Positions 31,774-41,993 of a stretch of DNA of 60,643 nucleotides are shown here, piece by piece (position 1 is the stretch's first letter; each line of letters begins with the position of its first letter). Source of the stretch: Proteus faecis (lineage in GTDB: Bacteria > Pseudomonadota > Gammaproteobacteria > Enterobacterales > Enterobacteriaceae); NCBI RefSeq assembly GCF_003144395.1, contig NZ_PENZ01000015.1:22235-82877 (forward strand), in the 5' to 3' direction. The position numbers and the translations under genes are program-made. The notes below the pieces were generated by a model. It made no database searches and was not told the DNA's origin. It saw only the letters and a program-made list of their open reading frames with translations.

Positions 31774-34221
31774 ATGACACTACTCAGTATCGTACTTTTT
31801 ATTGTTCTTATTGGCGTACTTAGTTATCGCAAATTCAGTATCACAGTAAGTAGTCTTGCGCTTATTGCTTATACATTCGTTATGGGTCTCGCCAATATTT
31901 GGAGTTATTGGTTACTCCTTCCCGTTGCATTGGTTTTATTACCCTTTACTATCCCTTCTATTCGTAGAGCCTATATCTCAGTACCGGCACTTAAAGCATT
32001 TCAAAAAGTCATGCCTTCTATGTCTAAAACAGAACAAGAAGCTATTGATGCAGGAACAACATGGTGGGAAGGTGAGCTTTTCCGTGGTGCTCCCGACTGG
32101 AAACAACTTCATAATTACCCTAAACCACAGCTAACAGCTGAAGAGCAAGCTTTCCTTGATGGACCGGTTGAAGAAGTTTGTCGCATGACAAATGACTTTC
32201 AGATCACTCATGAATTAGCTGATTTACCTCCTGAAATTTGGCAATACCTTAAAGATCATCGCTTCTTCGCGATGATCATTAAAAAAGAGTACGGCGGGTT
32301 AGAGTTTTCAGCCTACGCTCAGTCACGCGTATTACAAAAATTATCGGGAGTGTCTGGCATTTTAGCCATTACCGTTGGTGTACCTAACTCTTTAGGCCCC
32401 GGTGAACTACTGCAACACTACGGCACTGATGAACAGAAAAAACGCTATTTACCAGGTTTAGCCAAAGGGGATGAAATTCCTTGCTTTGCCTTAACAAGCC
32501 CTGAAGCTGGCTCCGATGCTGGCGCTATCCCTGATAGTGGAGTTGTATGTATGGGAGAATGGCAAGGTGAGCAAGTACTTGGCCTTCGTTTAACATGGAA
32601 CAAACGCTATATCACGCTTGCTCCTATCGCGACTGTATTAGGATTAGCATTTAAATTACGTGATCCTGACCACCTATTAAGCAATGATGAAAACCCAGGT
32701 ATTACCTGCGCGTTAATTCCAACTAATGTCAAAGGTGTTGAAATCGGTCATCGCCATTTCCCATTAAACGTACCATTTATGAATGGACCGACTCGTGGTA
32801 AAGATGTTTTTGTTCCTATCGATTACATTATTGGTGGACCAAAAATGGCAGGACAAGGATGGAGAATGCTAGTGGAATGTCTCTCTGTCGGACGCGGCAT
32901 AACATTACCATCAAACTCTACCGGTGGATTAAAAAGTGCAGCTATGGCAACAGGGGCTTATTCTCGTGTCCGTCGTCAATTCAAAATTCCTATTGGTAAA
33001 ATGGAAGGTATTGAAGAGCCATTAGCTCGCCTTGCTGGAAATGCTTATCTCTTAGATGCTGCATCCACCTTAATTACTACAGGTATTATGTTAGGTGAAA
33101 AACCTGCCGTATTATCCGCCATAGTCAAATATCATTGTACTCATAGAGCGCAACGAGGGATTATCGATGCAATGGATATTGTTGGAGGTAAAGGGATCTG
33201 TCTTGGCCCTTCAAACTTTGTTGCTCGCTCTTACCAAGGCTCCCCTATTGCGGTCACTGTTGAAGGTGCCAATATTTTAACTCGTAGTATGATAATTTAT
33301 GGTCAAGGTGCTATCCGTTGCCATCCTTATGTATTAGATGAAATTGCTGCTGCACGAGACAATAACCTACATGATTTTGACCGTGCTTTATTTGGTCATA
33401 TCGGTCATGTAATAAGTAATACTCTGCGTAGTTTATGGTTGGGTATCACTAATGGTCGATTAAGTAATTCCCCCACTAATGATGAAACCCGTCGTTATTA
33501 TCAACAAATTAACCGTTTGAGTGCCAATATGGCGCTATTATCTGATGTTTCAATGGGCGTTTTAGGTGGAAGTTTAAAACGTCGTGAGCGTATTTCAGCA
33601 CGTTTAGGTGACATATTAAGTCATATATTCCTCGCATCAGCCACACTAAAGCGTTATGAAGATGAAGGTCGCCATACCGCAGATTTACCTCTCGTGCATT
33701 GGAGCGTAAAAGAGTGTTTATACCAAGCTGAAAATGCAATTGATGAACTATTGCGCAATTTTCCAAGCCGTGTCATCGCAGGCTCGATGCGTGCAATTAT
33801 TTTCCCTCTGGGTAAAGCTCAAAAATTACCATCAGATAAATTAGATAGCAAAGTCGCGCAACTAATCCAACAACCGTCTGAAACTCGTGATCGAATTGGT
33901 AGAGGTCAATACTTAACACCTAGTGAACATAATCCGCATGGCTTAATGGAAGAAGCACTACTGGATATCTTAGCCGCAGAGCCTATTTTCGACCGAATTT
34001 GTCGACTTTATGAGAAGAAGTTTAGCTTTACTCAATTAGATAAATTAGCGGACAAAGCACTAGCAGATAAACGAGTAACCCAAGAAGAAGCTGATATCTT
34101 ACGTAAAGCAGAGCAGAGTCGCTTACGCAGTATCAATGTTGATGAGTTTGACTTTGATGCATTGGCGGTGCCTGCAAAAAAGCCGAAAGCTGACCTAATC
34201 AAAACAGACAAAGCCGCTTAA
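31774..34221 (+). CDS. fadE: acyl-CoA dehydrogenase FadE
   Basis: FadE catalyses the first oxidation of fatty-acid beta-oxidation using FAD. The start [21 protein letters not shown] has AGGAG six bases upstream and matches the E. coli membrane-anchored N-terminus; an ATG five codons earlier overlaps the Shine-Dalgarno. The product is 815 residues (814 in E. coli). The acyl-CoA dehydrogenase fold shows [14 protein letters not shown] [33 protein letters not shown] and [20 protein letters not shown] FadR site lies in the promoter region. Confidence 0.96.
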   Translation: MTLLSIVLFIVLIGVLSYRKFSITVSSLALIAYTFVMGLANIWSYWLLLPVALVLLPFTIPSIRRAYISVPALKAFQKVMPSMSKTEQEAIDAGTTWWEGELFRGAPDWKQLHNYPKPQLTAEEQAFLDGPVEEVCRMTNDFQITHELADLPPEIWQYLKDHRFFAMIIKKEYGGLEFSAYAQSRVLQKLSGVSGILAITVGVPNSLGPGELLQHYGTDEQKKRYLPGLAKGDEIPCFALTSPEAGSDAGAIPDSGVVCMGEWQGEQVLGLRLTWNKRYITLAPIATVLGLAFKLRDPDHLLSNDENPGITCALIPTNVKGVEIGHRHFPLNVPFMNGPTRGKDVFVPIDYIIGGPKMAGQGWRMLVECLSVGRGITLPSNSTGGLKSAAMATGAYSRVRRQFKIPIGKMEGIEEPLARLAGNAYLLDAASTLITTGIMLGEKPAVLSAIVKYHCTHRAQRGIIDAMDIVGGKGICLGPSNFVARSYQGSPIAVTVEGANILTRSMIIYGQGAIRCHPYVLDEIAAARDNNLHDFDRALFGHIGHVISNTLRSLWLGITNGRLSNSPTNDETRRYYQQINRLSANMALLSDVSMGVLGGSLKRRERISARLGDILSHIFLASATLKRYEDEGRHTADLPLVHWSVKECLYQAENAIDELLRNFPSRVIAGSMRAIIFPLGKAQKLPSDKLDSKVAQLIQQPSETRDRIGRGQYLTPSEHNPHGLMEEALLDILAAEPIFDRICRLYEKKFSFTQLDKLADKALADKRVTQEEADILRKAEQSRLRSINVDEFDFDALAVPAKKPKADLIKTDKAA

Positions 34222-34260
34222 CAACAGATATAAAGGGAAAGGTTTCCTCTGATAAAACAC

Positions 34261-34295
34261 AAACACCTCATCACTTTTAGTCATGAGGTGTTTTT
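34261..34295. terminator. bidirectional terminator between fadE and lysA
   Basis: AAACACCTCAT and ATGAGGTGTTT make an 11-bp stem around CACTTTTAGTC, followed by TT on the plus strand and preceded by A-rich DNA. Suitable for ending fadE (+) and lysA (-). Confidence 0.85.
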
Positions 34296-34329
34296 ACACA
34301 AGCCAAATTATTGAGAAGCAAAAAATGAA

Positions 34330-35571
34330 TTAGAGATCTAACTCTAATGCTAATAACTCTTCTATTGTTTGACGACGACGAATTAATTGAGGAACACCCT
34401 CTGTTATCAATACTTCAGGAATAAGTGGTCGACTATTATAATTTGATGACATTGAAGCACCATAAGCCCCTGTATCATGAATAACTAAATAATCACCTAC
34501 CTGTGCTTGAGGCAATAAACGAGGAACAACCATACCGCCCTCTTGCTGAGTAAAAACATCGCCAGACTCACACAAAGGACCAGCCACAATTGTCTCTTGT
34601 AATTCTGTCATTGGTTTAATTTGACCATGGTTATCTAAAACTGAAATTTGATGGTAACTGCCATACATTGCAGGACGCATTAAATCACTAAATCCAGCAT
34701 CCACCAGCACATAGTGACGGCTTCCCATTGATTTAACAGCTCTCACTTGTGAAATCAATACACCTGATTCAGCCACTAAGAAACGACCCGGTTCTATTTC
34801 AAGCTCAATAGCATGCCCTAAATGTTGTGCGATACGTTGACGTGCTTTATCCCATAAAGAAAAATAGTGTTCTAAATCTACTGTTGCCTCCCCCTCTTGA
34901 TACGGCGTTGATAATCCACCACCTGCCGAAATAGCTTGAATATCAACTTGAGAGGTAAGCACTTGCGCTACCATCGCATCACAGACACTAGAAAGATGTT
35001 GATAATCAACACCTGAGCCAATATGCATATGAAAACCAACTAGCGTTAGATTGTATTGTTGGATCACTGCTAATGCTTCAGGCACATCTTCATACCAAAT
35101 ACCATGCTTACTATTTTCACCACCTGTATTGGTTTTTTGGCTATGCCCATGCCCAAATCCAGGATTAATTCTTATCCAAACCGCATGACCTTGGTTGCGT
35201 TCACCTAATTGACGCAACATATCAATAGAACCTGCGTTAACAGGAATATCTAACTCAACAACACGTTCAATGGTTCTTTCATCAAGCAAATCAGCAGTAA
35301 AAACAATTTCACTTTTTTCTCTGCCACCTTGATAACCCGCGACTAAAGCACGTTCAATCTCCCCTAATGAAACAGAATCAACTTTCACACCCTGTGCTTT
35401 CATTAAACGTAAGATATGAATATTGGAACACGCTTTTTGAGCAAAGCGAACCACATCAAAAGAGTTAAGCTGGGCAATACGCTGAGAAATTGTATCGCCT
35501 TGATAAATCCATAATGGCGTTCCATAAGTTTGTGCTAATTGGTATTGAGCCATAGTTATTGATGTTGTCAT
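34330..35571 (-). CDS. lysA: diaminopimelate decarboxylase
   Basis: LysA decarboxylates meso-diaminopimelate to L-lysine, using PLP. The 413 residues form an alanine-racemase-like barrel. The PLP lysine is Lys46 in VVRFAQKACSN; the phosphate-binding glycine loop is ISAGGGLSTPY; the active-site segment with the catalytic cysteine is AGPLCESGDVF. It is divergently transcribed from lysR, the usual arrangement, in which LysR activates lysA when diaminopimelate is present. Confidence 0.97.
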   Translation of the reverse strand: MTTSITMAQYQLAQTYGTPLWIYQGDTISQRIAQLNSFDVVRFAQKACSNIHILRLMKAQGVKVDSVSLGEIERALVAGYQGGREKSEIVFTADLLDERTIERVVELDIPVNAGSIDMLRQLGERNQGHAVWIRINPGFGHGHSQKTNTGGENSKHGIWYEDVPEALAVIQQYNLTLVGFHMHIGSGVDYQHLSSVCDAMVAQVLTSQVDIQAISAGGGLSTPYQEGEATVDLEHYFSLWDKARQRIAQHLGHAIELEIEPGRFLVAESGVLISQVRAVKSMGSRHYVLVDAGFSDLMRPAMYGSYHQISVLDNHGQIKPMTELQETIVAGPLCESGDVFTQQEGGMVVPRLLPQAQVGDYLVIHDTGAYGASMSSNYNSRPLIPEVLITEGVPQLIRRRQTIEELLALELDL

Positions 35572-35683
35572 GTTATCTACTCATAAAAGTCACAGGTGAA
35601 TAAAATCATTATTTATTAACTTAAAAGGGAATAAAAATATCAAATAAGCTACACTCTATTCATCTGTGATATAGGAATAGATC

Positions 35684-36610
35684 ATGAAAACTCCTTTTAC
35701 TTGGCGACATATTGAAATTTTTCATGCCGTGATGACCACTCAAAATCTTACTGAAGCCGCAGAGTTACTGAAAACATCACAACCCACTGTCAGTAGAGAA
35801 TTATCTCGTCTTGAGCATCTATTAGCATTTAAATTATTTGATAGAATAAAAGGCCGTTTACAACCCACAGCTGAAGGATTACGCTTTTTTGAGGAAGTGC
35901 AACGTTCTTATTATGGCTTAGATAGAATAATTAACGCAGCTGAAAACATTCGCTATTTTAATCAAGCAGAATTGAATATCACCTGCTTACCCGCATTTGC
36001 TCAATCATTATTACCTTCAATATGTCGACAATTTCTAGATACATATCCTGATGTCAACTTAACCATTGTTCCTCAAGAATCTCCTTTATTAGAAGAGTGG
36101 TTATCTGCTCAACATTATGATTTAGGATTGACTGAACACACACAAACACCAGCCGGAACTCAACAAGAAACCATACTTACACTCAATGAAGTCGCGGTGT
36201 TACCCAAATCTCACCCATTATGCAAAAAGCGATTGTTATACCCTGCGGATTTTCAAGGTCAGCGCTTTATTAGCTTGTCTGCCAATGATAGCTACCGACA
36301 ATTAATTGACACCGTCTTTATTAAAGATGGAATTGTGCGGCAACTAGTGATGGAAACGCAAAGCGCAGCCTCTATTTGTGCCATGGTAAGCGAAAATATC
36401 GGCATTTCAATAGTTAACCCTATCACTGCTCTTGATTACTTAGATAAGTCTATTTGTCTTCGCCCTTTAAGTTTTTCTATCCCCTTTACCATCAGCTTAA
36501 TTACCCCATCACATCGCCCTTCATCACAACTTGTTTCCTATTTTATTGATGTAATGAAAGAGGCATTATCAGATTACCCCAAACGACTAACTCAAGCTTT
36601 TGCCCGATAA
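35684..36610 (+). CDS. lysR: LysR, activator of lysA
   Basis: A LysR-type regulator of 308 residues (311 in E. coli). The N-terminal winged helix-turn-helix is RHIEIFHAVMTTQNLTEAAE and LLKTSQPTVSRELSRLEHLL. The effector domain follows from about residue 90. Its divergent position 112 bases from lysA identifies it as LysR proper. The last 24 bases overlap the 3' end of the next, convergent LysR-family gene. Confidence 0.93.
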   Translation: MKTPFTWRHIEIFHAVMTTQNLTEAAELLKTSQPTVSRELSRLEHLLAFKLFDRIKGRLQPTAEGLRFFEEVQRSYYGLDRIINAAENIRYFNQAELNITCLPAFAQSLLPSICRQFLDTYPDVNLTIVPQESPLLEEWLSAQHYDLGLTEHTQTPAGTQQETILTLNEVAVLPKSHPLCKKRLLYPADFQGQRFISLSANDSYRQLIDTVFIKDGIVRQLVMETQSAASICAMVSENIGISIVNPITALDYLDKSICLRPLSFSIPFTISLITPSHRPSSQLVSYFIDVMKEALSDYPKRLTQAFAR

Positions 36611-37507
36611 AGCAAACCAATACGGTGATGATGAAAACCATTCAACTAAAAAATCCAACAATGCTCTGACAGCGGCAGGCATATTTTGCCGGCTCGCTAA
36701 AACCGCATAAATACCCATGGGTTGAGCTTGATAGTCAGACAAGACTTGTTCTAAGTCTCCATTATCAAGATAAGGTTTGGCAGAATAATAAGGCTGTAGC
36801 GATATACCCGCTCCTTTTAACGTAGCCTGCAATAAAACAACGGATTCATTTGCACTTAAATTACCACCAACAGGCACTGAATAACGTTCATCACCTAAAT
36901 TAAATTCCCACAAGCTACGACCAAAAAATCGGTAAGTTAAACATTGATGCTGAGCGAGTTCATCGGGCGTTTGAGGTATGCCTTTTTTTGCTAAGTAATC
37001 TTTATGAGCACACACCACCGAAAGACATGTCGCTAGCGAACGTGCGATTAAATTAGGTTCAAGGTGATTGGTAATACGCAAGGCAATATCAATCCGTTCT
37101 TCCACCAAATTCACGGTTTGATTAGTAATTTGTAAATCAACCGCAATTAAAGGATAACGTTGCATAAACTCACATATCGCCACTGACAAAATACTATTTG
37201 CTAACGATTGTGAGCTGGTAATACGAACAAGCCCACTGATTTGATGACGTTCTTTCGGAATATTGGCGGGAATACGTTCAGCCATTTCTAATAGCTGTAA
37301 ACTCTGCTCATAAACCATTTCACCAACGGATGTTAAGCTTTGTTTACGTGTCGTTCTATGCAATAAGCGAACGCCTGCCCACTCTTCCATTTCATTTAAA
37401 TAACGCGTCACCATGGCTCTAGACATACCTAGATAATCAGCCGCTTTTATCATGCTCCCCTGCTTCACAATGGTTACAAACACTTCTGATGCTTTTATTT
37501 TATCCAT
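36587..37507 (-). CDS. LysR-family transcriptional regulator
   Basis: A 306-residue LysR-type regulator distinct from LysR. The helix-turn-helix is IVKQGSMIKAADYLGMSRAMVTRYLNEMEE, and the remainder is a substrate-binding domain containing GLVRITSSQSLANSI. It is divergent from the MBL-fold/DsbA-like pair 105 bases away, so it probably regulates that operon. The ligand is unknown. This block is not at this place in E. coli, so it looks like accessory content. Confidence 0.85.
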   Translation of the reverse strand: MDKIKASEVFVTIVKQGSMIKAADYLGMSRAMVTRYLNEMEEWAGVRLLHRTTRKQSLTSVGEMVYEQSLQLLEMAERIPANIPKERHQISGLVRITSSQSLANSILSVAICEFMQRYPLIAVDLQITNQTVNLVEERIDIALRITNHLEPNLIARSLATCLSVVCAHKDYLAKKGIPQTPDELAQHQCLTYRFFGRSLWEFNLGDERYSVPVGGNLSANESVVLLQATLKGAGISLQPYYSAKPYLDNGDLEQVLSDYQAQPMGIYAVLASRQNMPAAVRALLDFLVEWFSSSPYWFALSGKSLS

Positions 37508-37612
37508 TCTATTTACTCGATTTACGCAACAATCAATTGCCTAAAATAGGGTTTTTCTCTTGTTTTATGCAACATATTATAGTCAGCAACAACATTATGG
37601 AGAAAACAAAAG

Positions 37613-38485
37613 ATGAAAAAATTACTTCCTTTAACACTTGCAACGACTGCGTTCTTCGCAACATCAACACTAGCAACTGATTTAACATTAGATATTTACA
37701 ACCCTGGGGAAGCGAGTGTTTTTCCTGTCTCTTCTGAAATAATTTATGGCGATAAAGATGCCGTTTTAATTGATGCACAATTTCAAAAAAATGATGCACA
37801 AGCGTTGGTTGATAAAATAAAAGCCTCTGGAAAAAACCTGACTTATATCTATATCAGCCATTCTGATCCTGATTTTTATTTTGGGTTAGATGTCATTACG
37901 GATGCCTTTCCAAATGCCAAAGTGATTGCTACAGAACCCACAATTAAAGCCATTAATGAAACTCAAGCAGGAAAACTTGCCTACTGGGGACCTGTACTTA
38001 AAGAAAATGCCCCTCAGAAAATCATCCTTCCTGAAGTACTAAAAGGTGATAGTTTTTCGCTAGAAGGTGAAACCATTTCAGTCAAAGGTTTAGACGGACA
38101 ATCTCCAGATAGAACATACCTTTATGTTCCAAAACTTAATGCAGTAATGGGAGGCGTTTTAGTTTCTGAAAATATTCATGTTTGGTTAGCAGACACTCAG
38201 ACTGTGGAAGAACGCCAACATTGGATTAGTGCGTTACAACAAATAAAAGCACTATCCCCAAAAACGGTGATTCCAGGTCACTATTTACCAAAAGCAACCT
38301 ATGATCTACAAGCTGTTGACTTCACAATAAATTATCTTATTGAAGCTGAGAAAAATCTTGAAAAAACAAAAAATTCAGATGAATTCATTGCTGCGATGGA
38401 AAAAAATCATCAGAATTTAGCAGATAAATCAAGCCTAGAACTTAGTGCAAAAGTACTAAAAGGAGAGATGCAATGGCCCCAGTAG
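37613..38485 (+). CDS. exported MBL-fold protein with atypical metal motif
   Basis: The 290-residue protein has a signal peptide (MKKLLPLTLATTAFFATSTLA) and a metallo-beta-lactamase fold. The usual HxHxDH zinc motif is HSDPDF (residues 83-88): only the first His and the Asp remain. Later GG and PGHYLPK segments keep the family pattern. It may bind metal differently or not act as a hydrolase. GGAG precedes the ATG by ten bases. Its 3' end overlaps the next gene by 13 bases, so the two are cotranslated. Substrate unknown. Confidence 0.75.
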   Translation: MKKLLPLTLATTAFFATSTLATDLTLDIYNPGEASVFPVSSEIIYGDKDAVLIDAQFQKNDAQALVDKIKASGKNLTYIYISHSDPDFYFGLDVITDAFPNAKVIATEPTIKAINETQAGKLAYWGPVLKENAPQKIILPEVLKGDSFSLEGETISVKGLDGQSPDRTYLYVPKLNAVMGGVLVSENIHVWLADTQTVEERQHWISALQQIKALSPKTVIPGHYLPKATYDLQAVDFTINYLIEAEKNLEKTKNSDEFIAAMEKNHQNLADKSSLELSAKVLKGEMQWPQ

Positions 38486-39141
38486 CAAGCAATTCAGGTA
38501 ATACCCAAAGTACTAAAATATTGCACTATGTTTATGATCCTCTGTGTGGTTGGTGCTACGGCATTGCGCCCCTCATTGAAATGGTAAACAATGCTTTTCC
38601 AAATTCCATTAAATTACATGGTGGTGGATTGTTTACACCAGCAAGAGCCGTAACCGGTGGTCAATCATGGAAAGAGCATGTCACACCAATTGATGAGCGT
38701 ATTAGTCAATTATCAGGCCAAGTTTTTAGTCACGCATACCGAGACACTCTTGGCAACACTGGGATGGTATTAAACTCACTACTACCTATTTCAGCCATTA
38801 TTGTTGCTGGAATAATGGGAAAGCGGGATGTTTATTTATTAAAAGCGTTACAAGAGGCCTATTACCTTGATGGCTTAAATATCAGTGATAAAGATACACT
38901 GCTATTTATTGTGAAAAAACTTGGCTTTGATGTTGAACAATTTGCATCATTAATAACTGAGATTGGTGAAACACATATTCAACAACATTTAAACCAGACA
39001 CAACAGTTAATGGCTCAAGTTAATGGTCGCGGTTTTCCAACTTTATTTATTGAAGATAATCAAAAATATCGCCTGATATCAGTTGAAAATTATTTAGGTG
39101 ATACAAAACGTTGGCAGCAATTTATAAAAGACAACCTATAA
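38473..39141 (+). CDS. DsbA-family thioredoxin-fold protein with CGWC motif
   Basis: The 222-residue protein has a thioredoxin-fold redox motif CGWC (Cys25-Cys28) in YDPLCGWCYG and resembles predicted protein-disulphide isomerases of the COG3531 type. The family cis-proline region is GRGFPTLFIE near the C-terminus. No signal peptide is visible, so it is likely cytoplasmic. AGGAGAG inside the upstream gene is its ribosome binding site. It is coupled to the MBL-fold gene and probably shares its LysR-type regulator. Confidence 0.8.
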   Translation: MAPVASNSGNTQSTKILHYVYDPLCGWCYGIAPLIEMVNNAFPNSIKLHGGGLFTPARAVTGGQSWKEHVTPIDERISQLSGQVFSHAYRDTLGNTGMVLNSLLPISAIIVAGIMGKRDVYLLKALQEAYYLDGLNISDKDTLLFIVKKLGFDVEQFASLITEIGETHIQQHLNQTQQLMAQVNGRGFPTLFIEDNQKYRLISVENYLGDTKRWQQFIKDNL

Positions 39142-39247
39142 TCTTCTTTCAGTGTGCTGATTAATTTCCGCACACTGCCTTCTTGAGTTCTATTCTTACT
39201 ATTTTGTGTTTTTGTTATAAATTTCTAATAAAAAACCTTGAAATCAA

Positions 39248-39901
39248 TTAATTAATGGAGTGATAAGATGAAAAGTAGAAGCTTAATACCATTAATGTCG
39301 AAAATGAAAGACAAGAACCAAATGCCACTTTTTTTATACGATCTTTTATCGTGATTAATACTGCACAATAAATACTTAATCCTAGAAAAGAACCTAGTAA
39401 AAGAATATAGGGCAACTTTTCTAATCCACACCATGCTCCAATAGCCCCAAATAATTTCACATCACCAAAGCCTAAAACACATTTTTGACAGATAAAATAT
39501 CCCCATAAATAGATGCTATAAAAAAGCCCCACACCACTTAAAAAACCATAAAAAGCATGATCAAAAGGTACTAATCCATATGCGGTATAATTACACAATA
39601 ACCCTAAAAATATTAACCAATAAGTCAATGTATTAGGCAGAAGAAAATAGTCCGCATCAAAGAAAGAGAGTATTAACAAATAAAAGCTTAATATTGAAAG
39701 TAATATTAATAAAGAAAGTGAATTAATTGAAAAAAACCAATATAAACAAACAGTAATATAGCTTATAACAAGTTGTTTACGGCGAGTTTTAGGTAACAGA
39801 AATAATAGTGAAAAAGGCAGACAAAACTTAATAAAAACAAAAAAATCATGCAAAAAAGAAAGCAAAGGTATTTTTATAAAACAAAAGCGCTTTAATAGCA
39901 T
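39248..39901 (-). CDS. prepilin peptidase (A24 family), short form
   Basis: This hydrophobic 217-residue protein resembles type IV prepilin peptidases, aspartyl proteases that cut the leader from pilins. It has about six to seven membrane helices and the two catalytic aspartate motifs: FFDADYFLLPN (Asp82/Asp84) and GFGDVKLFGAIGAW (Asp147). The cytoplasmic zinc-binding CxxC loop of the N-methyltransferase region seen in full-length PilD is missing. Its Leu/Phe/Tyr-rich composition and isolated position suggest accessory DNA. It may serve the pilus system that uses the PilT-like ATPase at 43 kb. Confidence 0.75.
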   Translation of the reverse strand: MLLKRFCFIKIPLLSFLHDFFVFIKFCLPFSLLFLLPKTRRKQLVISYITVCLYWFFSINSLSLLILLSILSFYLLILSFFDADYFLLPNTLTYWLIFLGLLCNYTAYGLVPFDHAFYGFLSGVGLFYSIYLWGYFICQKCVLGFGDVKLFGAIGAWCGLEKLPYILLLGSFLGLSIYCAVLITIKDRIKKVAFGSCLSFSTLMVLSFYFSSYHSIN

Positions 39902-40152
39902 AAATATCTACTCCTTAGAAACCTCGTTATCCTTGCTAAGCGACTGTATAAGAAGATCAATTTAATACCGAGAATTTTCTTTATGAGAACAATGAAAACA
40001 TGAAATTTTGCGACAAAACACGCAATAAGATCCGCGCTATAATAACAACAAAAGCAAAGTGATAACTTGCATGCCATAATGTCATGCGTATGATGCATAT
40101 CACATATTTTATTTATCACGGTTAACCATCTTTTACGTAAGGGTTTCACGTT

Positions 40153-40884
40153 ATGCGTATTCCTCGCATTTATCATCCAGAACCACTCACAGCAGGTACT
40201 CAAACAGCATTAGATGAAGAAGCATCTAATCATGTTGGGCGTGTATTAAGAATGTCTACTGGGCAAAAACTGGCTCTATTTGATGGTTCAAATCAGGTAT
40301 TTGATGCTGAAATCATAGAAAGCACAAAAAAGTCAGTCACTGTGCAAATTAATGAAGGCATTGTTGATGATAAAGAATCCCCTCTCGACCTCCATTTAGG
40401 GCAAGTGCTTTCTCGCGGCGAAAAAATGGAGTTTACTATTCAAAAATCAGTTGAGTTAGGGGTTAATACGATCACGCCACTGATCTCAGAACGCTGTGGT
40501 GTTAAACTTGACCCCAACCGTTTAGAGAAAAAGCATCAGCAATGGCAAAAAATTATTATCTCAGCATGTGAGCAATGTGGCAGAAATAGCATTCCACAAT
40601 TAATGCCCGTGATGTCATTAGAAGAATGGTGTGCTCAAGATGATGGTAGTTTAAAACTCAATTTACATCCTCGAGCTAACAAAAGTATTAATACCTTACC
40701 CTTACCGATTAAAAAAGTGCGCTTATTGATTGGCCCGGAGGGTGGACTTTCCCCTGAAGAAATCGCCATGACAACAGAGCACCATTTTACTGATATTTTA
40801 TTAGGTCCTCGTGTATTAAGAACTGAAACAACAGCACTCACCGCAATCACCGCTTTACAGGTTCGGTTCGGCGATCTGGGATAA
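40153..40884 (+). CDS. rsmE: 16S rRNA (uracil1498-N3)-methyltransferase
   Basis: RsmE methylates U1498 of 16S rRNA in the 30S subunit. The 243-residue SPOUT enzyme (243 in E. coli) has an N-terminal PUA-like domain and a knotted C-terminal domain with [13 protein letters not shown] and [20 protein letters not shown], which form the AdoMet site. A GGG sits 9-10 bases before the ATG. It heads the conserved cluster rsmE-gshB-yqgE-ruvX. Confidence 0.96.
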   Translation: MRIPRIYHPEPLTAGTQTALDEEASNHVGRVLRMSTGQKLALFDGSNQVFDAEIIESTKKSVTVQINEGIVDDKESPLDLHLGQVLSRGEKMEFTIQKSVELGVNTITPLISERCGVKLDPNRLEKKHQQWQKIIISACEQCGRNSIPQLMPVMSLEEWCAQDDGSLKLNLHPRANKSINTLPLPIKKVRLLIGPEGGLSPEEIAMTTEHHFTDILLGPRVLRTETTALTAITALQVRFGDLG

Positions 40885-40894
40885 AGGAGAAGTA

Positions 40895-41851
40895 ATGATT
40901 AAATTAGGTATTGTGATGGATCCTATTTCATCCATCAAAATCAAAAAAGACACCAGCTTTGCCATGCTATTAGAAGCTCAACGTCGTGGCTGGGAAATTC
41001 ATTATATGGAGATGAACGATCTTTACCTGCACCAAGGTGAAGCACGCGCTCACACTCGTTTACTCAGCGTAGAAGAAAACCCAGAAAAATGGTTTGAGTT
41101 TGGCCAAGAGCAGGATATTGCACTAGGTGAACTAGATACCATCTTAATGCGTAAAGATCCGCCTTTTGATACCGAATTTATCTACGCAACCTATATTTTA
41201 GAACGCGCTGAAGATATGGGAACATTAATCGTTAATAAGCCACAAAGTTTACGTGACTGTAATGAAAAACTCTTTACTGCATGGTTCCCAACATTAACAC
41301 CAGACACATTAGTCACTCGTGAAGCTAAGCATTTACGTGCTTTCCATGAAAAACACGGTGATGTTATTTTCAAACCACTAGATGGTATGGGTGGAGCATC
41401 AATTTTCCGCTTGAAAAAAGATGATCCAAACGTAGGTGTTATTATTGAAACATTGACAGAACATGGTCATCGTTTCTGTATGGCACAAAATTTTCTACCT
41501 GAAATTGTTAACGGTGACAAACGTATTCTTGTTGTTGATGGCGAACCAGTGCCTTATTGCTTAGCTCGAATTCCTGCAAAAGGTGAAACGAGAGGCAACT
41601 TAGCAGCTGGTGGTCGTGGAGAAGCACGTCCATTAACAGAAAGTGATTGGGCAATAGCCCGTCAAGTTGCACCTATTCTTAAACAAAAAGGTCTTATTTT
41701 TGTCGGATTAGATGTTATTGGCGATCGATTGACTGAGATTAACGTTACAAGTCCAACATGTGCGCGTGAAATTGAAGCGGCTTATCCTGATGTTTCTATT
41801 ACAGGCATGTTAATGGATGCAATTGAAGTACGCTTAAACAAGAAAAACTAA
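40895..41851 (+). CDS. gshB: glutathione synthetase
   Basis: GshB joins gamma-glutamylcysteine and glycine with ATP, the final step in glutathione synthesis. It is an ATP-grasp enzyme of 318 residues (315 in E. coli). Visible motifs are KPLDGMGGASIFRL (ATP-binding), GDKRILVVDGEPV, RGNLAAGGRGEA (glycine-rich loop) and GLDVIGDRLTEINVTSPTC (metal site). AAAGGAG precedes the ATG; the gap to rsmE is 10 bases. Confidence 0.97.
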   Translation: MIKLGIVMDPISSIKIKKDTSFAMLLEAQRRGWEIHYMEMNDLYLHQGEARAHTRLLSVEENPEKWFEFGQEQDIALGELDTILMRKDPPFDTEFIYATYILERAEDMGTLIVNKPQSLRDCNEKLFTAWFPTLTPDTLVTREAKHLRAFHEKHGDVIFKPLDGMGGASIFRLKKDDPNVGVIIETLTEHGHRFCMAQNFLPEIVNGDKRILVVDGEPVPYCLARIPAKGETRGNLAAGGRGEARPLTESDWAIARQVAPILKQKGLIFVGLDVIGDRLTEINVTSPTCAREIEAAYPDVSITGMLMDAIEVRLNKKN

Positions 41852-41887
41852 CTTTTAGACACTGAGATTAAAAGGTTTAAAAGTATG

Positions 41888-41962
41888 AACCTAGCCCCCA
41901 CATATTAATCAATAAGCGGTATACATTAAGAAATACAATGTATAAAAGGGCTAGGTTTTTTA
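41888..41962 (+). terminator. nested-hairpin terminator after gshB
   Basis: Outer arms AACCTAGCCC (41888-41897) and GGGCTAGGTT (41948-41957) enclose an inner perfect stem TATACATT/AATGTATA (41920-41927/41937-41944). The outer arm is followed by TTTT. It probably ends rsmE-gshB before yqgE. The nested architecture is larger than a standard terminator. Confidence 0.7.
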
Positions 41963-41993
41963 ATAAAAATGATCAGGGAACAGTACTACTATT

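Noticed and set aside
40086..40110. CRP-like site (TGATGCATATCACAT) upstream of rsmE
   Set aside because: Only one half-site is good and rsmE is not known as a CRP target; too weak to report as an operator.
39892..40203. 103-codon minus-strand frame upstream of rsmE
   Set aside because: It overlaps the rsmE start and the prepilin peptidase start, and its product resembles no family.
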